From: Ancistrus triradiatus
Lineage: Eukaryota > Chordata > Actinopteri > Siluriformes > Loricariidae
Assembly: GCA_025084515.1 (NCBI GenBank)
Contig: JAJAGP010000340.1
Coordinates: 248,001-312,000, forward strand
Direction of reading: 5' to 3'
DNA length: 64,000 bases
In this document: in pieces, positions 55,804 through 64,000 of the stretch
Layout: each line of letters starts with the position of its first letter
Numbering within the stretch: the stretch's first letter is position 1
Translations under genes and position numbers: made by a program
Notes under the pieces: model-generated
What the model saw: only the letters and a program-made list of their open reading frames with translations
Told to the model about the DNA's origin: nothing
The model's database searches: none

Positions 55804-55973
55804 TAAACAGAATTAAAGAGTCTATTTCTCGTGTACTCAAGACTGTTTGCTAATTGCGGTTTAGAAATTGGTTCACTTAAAGAAAAGTGTTAGTACTTGT
55901 GTGTATTTGTAATTGTGCTGGTTGGACCAAATTGATATCTAATATAAACCTGCAATGGAGTCTGGAAATGTGA

Positions 55974-55974
<1 letters not shown>

Positions 55975-56023
<49 letters not shown>
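55975..56023. repeat. (ATT)n microsatellite
   Basis: About 16 uninterrupted units. Confidence 0.97.
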
Positions 56024-58740
56024 GTTAACTACAGAATATGTTTTATTGGGGAACACTACTTATAGAAGTTTTTCTCACCCATGCTTTAGCTTTTATGTAA
56101 CCTAACTCTTTGTTTGATTTATTTTACTTTTTATATTCTTATTTATTTTATCACTCTTCCTCTAACTGAGCGCTGCGTTTGAATTCGGAATCAGGTATAT
56201 TTATAGTGACTTGCAAATAGCAATTGAGTTCCTTTTTTATAAGGTAGGCAAAGTGATATAATAAAAGTGTATTTTATTGCGTAATCTTTAAATCCAGGTT
56301 TAACGATTTGTGAGTTAAATAAACTGGTAGAACCAGAATTGAACATAATCTAAAGAAAACGCGCCGTCATTTATCATTTTCCAGATTTTCAGAAGTTAGA
56401 TGATGCAAAGCGTGGCGGTCGCACTTAACAGAAAGATTACAGCAATATAAACAGAAGTCAATCGCATGGGGTGTGATGGCAACAGGAAATGAATTTGAAA
56501 GATACATAAATAGAAGATTAACACCATATTAACACCATGTGTGTGTTAGTATTAAGGATCAGGGTTGAAAATGCAATAATCTAAATACTTAGTACAAAGA
56601 AGCTATATTCAGTCCAAGACACGTTTTAAAAGCTTTAGAACTTTAATTTTAAAACGTAGGCCTATATTTACAATCTGTGGGAGAATGTTCCTGGAATACG
56701 CTACGCTTAAAATGAATACACAAATTGAGAAGAAGTTGAGTCATTGTTGCCTGGTGCACTGTTTTGCTGTGGAACCGGACTCCTTATGAACTTCCACTGC
56801 CGAAATAGTTTTGGTCAGTTAGAAGTTTTGTACATTACATAGGCCTTTTATAAATTATATAAAAATCGTGCGTCTGTGAACTATTAATTCTCACAGCACT
56901 TTTTATTTCTTACAAATTAACAATCTAAATCTAACAATCTATTTCTTACAACCTGTTTTTCTCGTTAATCTATATATTTGTTATATATGGTTGGTTTTGG
57001 GCTGTTCTTAAATGAATGTTTGGTTCTATTTATTTTTGCAGACCTTTCTAACCTTGTCTCGCATGCTTTGGGGGAACCTGGTCATGCGCAAAATGCTCAA
57101 TGCTCAACCTGTTAAGTAATATTTTTGTTGTCAAAATATTTGTGACATTTTCAAATCAATGTTAATTATAATGAAGTGGAATAATCTGATTTGGACCTTT
57201 GGAGGATGCAACGCTAAACTTTGAAGTTCTACTCGAGTCTCGTCTTTTTCTCTTTCGCTTTATTTCACTCGTCGATGAAATCCTTCTTTAGATGAAAAGA
57301 AATCGAATTAAAATCACTTCCGCTTCATGTTCCGGCCGAGCATCCTGTCAATCTATTGATAAAGACAACTGGCTAAACGCTAAATCATAAACAGTACTTA
57401 TCTCGGGCAATCCTAAGTTAAATCACATGTAAAACTCCCCATTCTCAATAAGATAATGATAATACATTTTGGTTTGGTTAAAAATAATCCCACAGTGAAT
57501 GGACCACAGCAAAGTCAATCAGGCCTATCAATAAGCCGGCCTGCTTTCAAGAGACACTTTGCTCGCACCACTGCTGAAGGGCTTCAGATCAAAATATCCT
57601 GTTTCTCAAGAAACTTTCTCAGTTTGCCAGGCTTTAGATTTATTACTGAAGTTACACTACAGTTACTCTCTCGATAGCTACGTTTCACCGCACCCCAAAA
57701 AACAAAAGATTGGCCTGTGCATCGATCACAAAGAGCGCTTATAGCTGCATGCTGCGGTTAGTTATCGATCGCGGCCTTGCTCTCACTCACCAACGCTGAG
57801 GCTGCGTCCTAAACCCACTACACACTTACTGCAACCGTAGGATATCAGACACCGTGCTCATGACTTACTTACACACTACATCTTTAGGGCACTGTGGGAA
57901 TACAGCATCGCAGACACGGTTGAATTAACTATAGTTAGACCAAGCAAGTAGGCCAAGCAAGTTTTATTTATTTATTACTAAATAAAAGAAAATAAACTAC
58001 ATTTTACTACTATGTTTTATGTTAAAAAGATCAGTTTCTATTTTATGAGTTAATTAGGCTATTTCTGCCACTACATTTTTACAGTAGTGTCTCTTTTAAA
58101 GGATATTTTAAAGGATATTTGAGGCGCACCCTTTGCTGGGAGGTTTGATGTACTGGTCTTATGTCTAATTGCCCTATTACGTCAATAGTTCTAATGTTAT
58201 AGATCAGTTCTGGAATGACTAGGTTTAAGTCGTAATTGCCACGTTACATCAATAGGTCTAAGACGTCATAGCTCAGTTCAAGAATGGCTAGTTTGATGTC
58301 GTAATTGCTATGTCATGCCTATAGTTCTAGAACGCCAGAGCTCACTTATAAAATGAGTGAACGATTTTTATAAAAACCTGATCCTGACTGACTGCTCTGT
58401 TGTGACGTATTAATTCGCTTCGTGACTCAGCCTACTTTCCCGACCACAAGATAAAAACCTCAGCATTGTATGGTCTTTAAATAAAAAAAAAGTCTGTGCT
58501 TTTCATGGTGCGCCAAATGTGGTCTAGTTTGTTAGAACTTTTAAGAAAAAAAATCACATCTCGTGCATCGCCTGGAAATATCCTTGCTATTGTAGTTATG
58601 TGTTTTTGTAAATCACTCACACAGCTAGGCCTACATGGTGCAAATTAAGTTTTTGAATAAAAAACTTAACTTTTGAAAGAAAGCTCTTGTATAAAGTAGA
58701 GACGGAAATCAAATGGTCGGTCAGTGGTAAAACAGATTTG
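56024..58740. other. onecut3 intron sequence
   Basis: Mostly unique. 58140-58350 contains three diverged ~70 bp tandem units (TGTCTAATTGCCCTATTACG / AAGTCGTAATTGCCACGTTA / GATGTCGTAATTGCTATGTC). No gene. Confidence 0.45.
58130..58350 (+). repeat. Three diverged ~70 bp tandem units
   Basis: Each unit holds a GTCGTAATTGCC-like part, GTCAATAGTTCTA-like part, a GTTATAG/GTCATAG/GCCAGAG step then CTCAGTTC and AATGACTAG-like end. Boundaries are approximate. Confidence 0.65.

Positions 58741-58741
<1 letters not shown>

Positions 58742-58818
<77 letters not shown>
58742..58818. repeat. (GT)n microsatellite, about 77 bp
   Basis: Uninterrupted. Confidence 0.97.
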
Positions 58819-58820
<2 letters not shown>

Positions 58821-58959
58821 AAACATAAATTAATACTGTTAAGCTCTCAGGGCCATATTTGTCTGGCTTGCCCTGTCTCACCTCTTAAACTGCATCAATG
58901 ACACTTTACACTTTACACTATTTCAATAAGTCTAGTTTTCCCCAATTAGGAATAATTTA

Positions 58960-59220
58960 GACAGCTTTAAGCTCATTAACATTTAGCCTGCTGTCGTTTG
59001 TTGGCCATAAAATGGTTTTGTCCCGATAGGCAGTAGAATTTAATTAAACGGCTGAGAACGAGCGCGCCTTCACGTTTAAAACGTGTAACAGAGCCATCCA
59101 GATAATGTAGCTTAGGATCAAACCTCTCAAAATGAACTGGAATTAAAGCTACATTTATGAGCTCTATAGCCTCCATTACTAATAAAACTTAGAACCCAAC
59201 CTGTAACATGAACAGCAATA
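58960..59220. other. Unique segment, candidate regulatory DNA
   Basis: Repeat-free with AATTTAATTAAACGG (59038-59052) and GCTACATTTATGAGC (59147-59161). Chosen by texture only. Confidence 0.25.
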
Positions 59221-59624
59221 AGCACTTTTCACTTCTCAAACCAAGCAGAACTCTTTTATAGGCCTATAGGTAAATTCCGTCCCTTCAGATGTTGATCAGG
59301 AGAGGAGCTAAGTGTGTTTGCTATAACGTTCAATAGATGAAAAATGCTCTTACAGCAAACAAATAGCCTAAATGTACAAGGCAGATTAAGGAAACCAGAA
59401 TAAAATATTGCGCTCAGCCACAAGCGAGGAGAACTTCATCCATCTTTGTGATAACATACCAATAACTGTGATTACTACTGGATTACGAAATGAAACAGTC
59501 TCTGGCAATTAAATGTAGTTTGCAAACAGATCGCAGAACAAAATAGCCTTTCGCTTTACGAACATCTCTGTCAAGGGATTTCAGGAAACCATTCAAAACG
59601 TACACACGTTAAATCTAAAGAGAT

Positions 59625-62033
<2,409 letters not shown>

Positions 62034-62321
62034 ATCCCAGGAAAAAATGTACTGTGAACTTTGACAGTAGAACCATGAAGTGGCCAGATTACCACCAAAA
62101 TTCATATTACAACTGTGAAATAATTCATGGTCAGTTCATAGTCCACCAAGTTTACAGTTGTACTATGAAATTCCACAGTAGAACCATGAAGTGGCCAAAT
62201 TGCCACAAAAATTCATAATAGAACTGTGAACTTCATGGTCAAACTGTGAAAGTTCACATTAAAACTGTCAAGCAATTCACAGTTTTAATATAAAAATTCA
62301 CAGGACATTTTTTCCTGGGAT
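62034..62321. mobile_element. MITE with 25 bp terminal inverted repeats
   Basis: Left end ATCCCAGGAAAAAATGTACT and right end as its complement with one mismatch over 25 bp. The interior is built of repeated ACTGTGAA and AACCATGAAGTGGCCA motifs on both strands. No coding capacity. Confidence 0.85.
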
Positions 62322-62950
62322 TGCTTTGTGGTAATCACATGCACATTATAGATACAGTGAATCGACATTGGGTTGAAAAAGCTGGCATGCTTATTTAAAA
62401 GCTGTTACTGGGACCGTAATTTAGACCTTACATTTGTCGTGTCTTTTATTTTGTATAACTAGGCTACAAATGCAAAGAAGTTACTGGCATCGCAAAGGTT
62501 ACATTTAAGTTGAAAGAATTACATATTTCAAAGCAACACCCATATCAGAAGTAATAATATTAAATAAAAACAACGTGCTTCAAATATTGGGCAGTCCTCA
62601 TTATATCCTCACTTTAATGTTTGGTGAAAATAGCGAATACAGAGCAATAAATCTGAGACACACCTCAACACATAATCTTTCATTACTTGTGGGCTCTCCT
62701 CTTAATCTTATACCTGACTGTTGGCCATGTCCAAAACTTGATTCTGTATCCGGTAAAGCAATTTAAGCGAATCTGGATGTATGTTTTGTATTGGAAAATC
62801 TATTCACGACGCAGTTATAGCTTTTTGGCAGCTGCATTTATTTATACTCTCCCAGTACTTCAAGGAGTTCATGATTCCATGTATTTTAAAATGGATTGAT
62901 CAGCCACTATATTTAACAGTGTGTAGGCTACCGGGGTATTTTATAACGTC
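62322..62950. other. onecut3 intron sequence
   Basis: AT-rich, no element recognised. Confidence 0.4.
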
Positions 62951-62957
62951 ATTTTAT

Positions 62958-63027
62958 ATATATTTATTTATTTATTTATTTATTTATTTATATATGCATA
63001 TATATTTATATAAGTTACCAACAAATG

Positions 63028-63057
<30 letters not shown>
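62958..63057. repeat. (ATTT)n, (TA)n and (TTA)n microsatellites
   Basis: Directly visible at 62960-62990 and 63029-63056. Confidence 0.95.
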
Positions 63058-63059
<2 letters not shown>

Positions 63060-64000
63060 CTGTTTTAAGTCATTCTTCACATCTGTTACTTTAATATCAG
63101 AAATGATCCGCTATTAAAACCTTATCCTGTGGCATTTTGATATATTAATCGCGTTGTTTCCCAAACTAGGATTTTACTTTTAAGCACATTTACAAACAGG
63201 CCAGTATGTTATATAGAGTGCTCATATAAGGAAATAAGCTGACTGCAAGTCGTTGTAGTCAGACCGCGTATATATGACTATAAATGAATCCCCCTTCCTT
63301 CAGGTTTGCTACATTGTTGACCTAAAATTCCCAATGGCCCTTGATCATAATAAATAAATCATAATAATAAACTGAATCCAGCCTTTAAGCGCAAACCTTG
63401 CTTTTGTATAAATGACAAGCTATTTATATGCCTTTTCATGCCCACAAGACTGCAGGAAAATATTCAGTACATGATATTCAGTCATGCCATGGAACAGATT
63501 CAGGTCCAAACGATGTACAGAATACCTCATACACCGATGATATAGTGCGCCGTTTCTTGGTGCCCTAACCCACTGAGTTTTATTATTTAATTACATTGCA
63601 CCTTTGGCTAGTGGATGTCATTTAGGTTACAGTTTCGGGTGGTTTATACACAACACAATCCACAGTGCTGAATGACCACATGTTGTGCTGAATTCACAGC
63701 TACAGTGCGCATCTGGGTCTGATAGAACCACTACAGGTGTTCAGTCAATAACGGGGATTTTTAACTGTGCAGTGAATTTAGAGGGTTTTATACCATGTGT
63801 GAACAACAAAGTCCATTCTACACATCCGGCTGTCTCTGATGCCGCAGGCTACTGTTCTCACAAACCCTTTAATGCTGTGGTTTTGGTAGGACAGTTCTGG
63901 GTTGGGATGTAGCTGCATTTATTAAGCAGAGCGACCTCTTTACGATGTCTGACCCAGGAGAATAGATTAGGCTATGCGTGAAATTGGACTACTGGGAGAG
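63058..64000. other. onecut3 intron sequence to window end
   Basis: Unique AT-rich DNA. No homeobox exon, repeat or promoter was recognised. Confidence 0.45.

Overview
The window is vertebrate nuclear DNA, almost certainly from a ray-finned (teleost) fish. It is AT-rich and intron-rich, with long CA/GT, AT, ATT and ATCC/ATCT microsatellites, decayed Tc1/mariner transposons of the kind abundant in fish, and about ten copies of one tRNA-headed SINE with an L2-like tail. There is no bacterial, viral or organellar gene content.

Three protein-coding genes are supported. (1) map2k2 (MEK2), minus strand, at the left edge: exons 1-4 (3811 down to 639) are present and the rest of the kinase runs off the left end. 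(2) A pias4-type SUMO E3 ligase gene, minus strand, 17850 down to about 6420: eleven coding exons with SAP domain, PINIT region, SP-RING and a C-terminal VDLT SUMO-interacting motif. The frame between its exons 3 and 4 is off by one base in this sequence. (3) A onecut-family gene, best called onecut3, plus strand: exon 1 (43578-44631) carries the N-terminal region and the complete CUT domain and ends at a perfect splice donor. No homeobox exon is visible in the remaining 19.4 kb, so it probably lies beyond the right edge. In human, MAP2K2, PIAS4 and ONECUT3 all lie in 19p13.3, so the block looks like conserved synteny.

Layout: 1-3.8 kb map2k2 5' half; 3.8-6.4 kb intergenic, repeat-rich; 6.4-17.9 kb pias4, with a Tc1-like transposase relic in intron 7 and a nearly full-length dead Tc1 element in intron 5; 17.9-43.1 kb a gene-free stretch upstream of onecut3 with SINEs, mariner fragments, a ~700 bp imperfect palindrome, tandem GTCCCCACAA units and several unique, well-balanced segments that look like candidate cis-regulatory DNA; 43.1-44.6 kb GC-rich onecut3 promoter and exon 1; 44.6-64 kb onecut3 intron with two MITE-like elements, an inverted repeat, a tetranucleotide array and further candidate enhancers.

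The genes are not an operon and work separately: MEK2 in Ras-ERK signalling, PIAS4 in SUMOylation, Onecut3 in neural and endodermal transcription. The largest unexplained content is the non-coding DNA around onecut3, including several Onecut-type ATTGAT/ATCGAT motifs that could reflect autoregulation. I found no convincing previously undescribed biological system; the best leads are the pias4 frame anomaly and the candidate regulatory segments.
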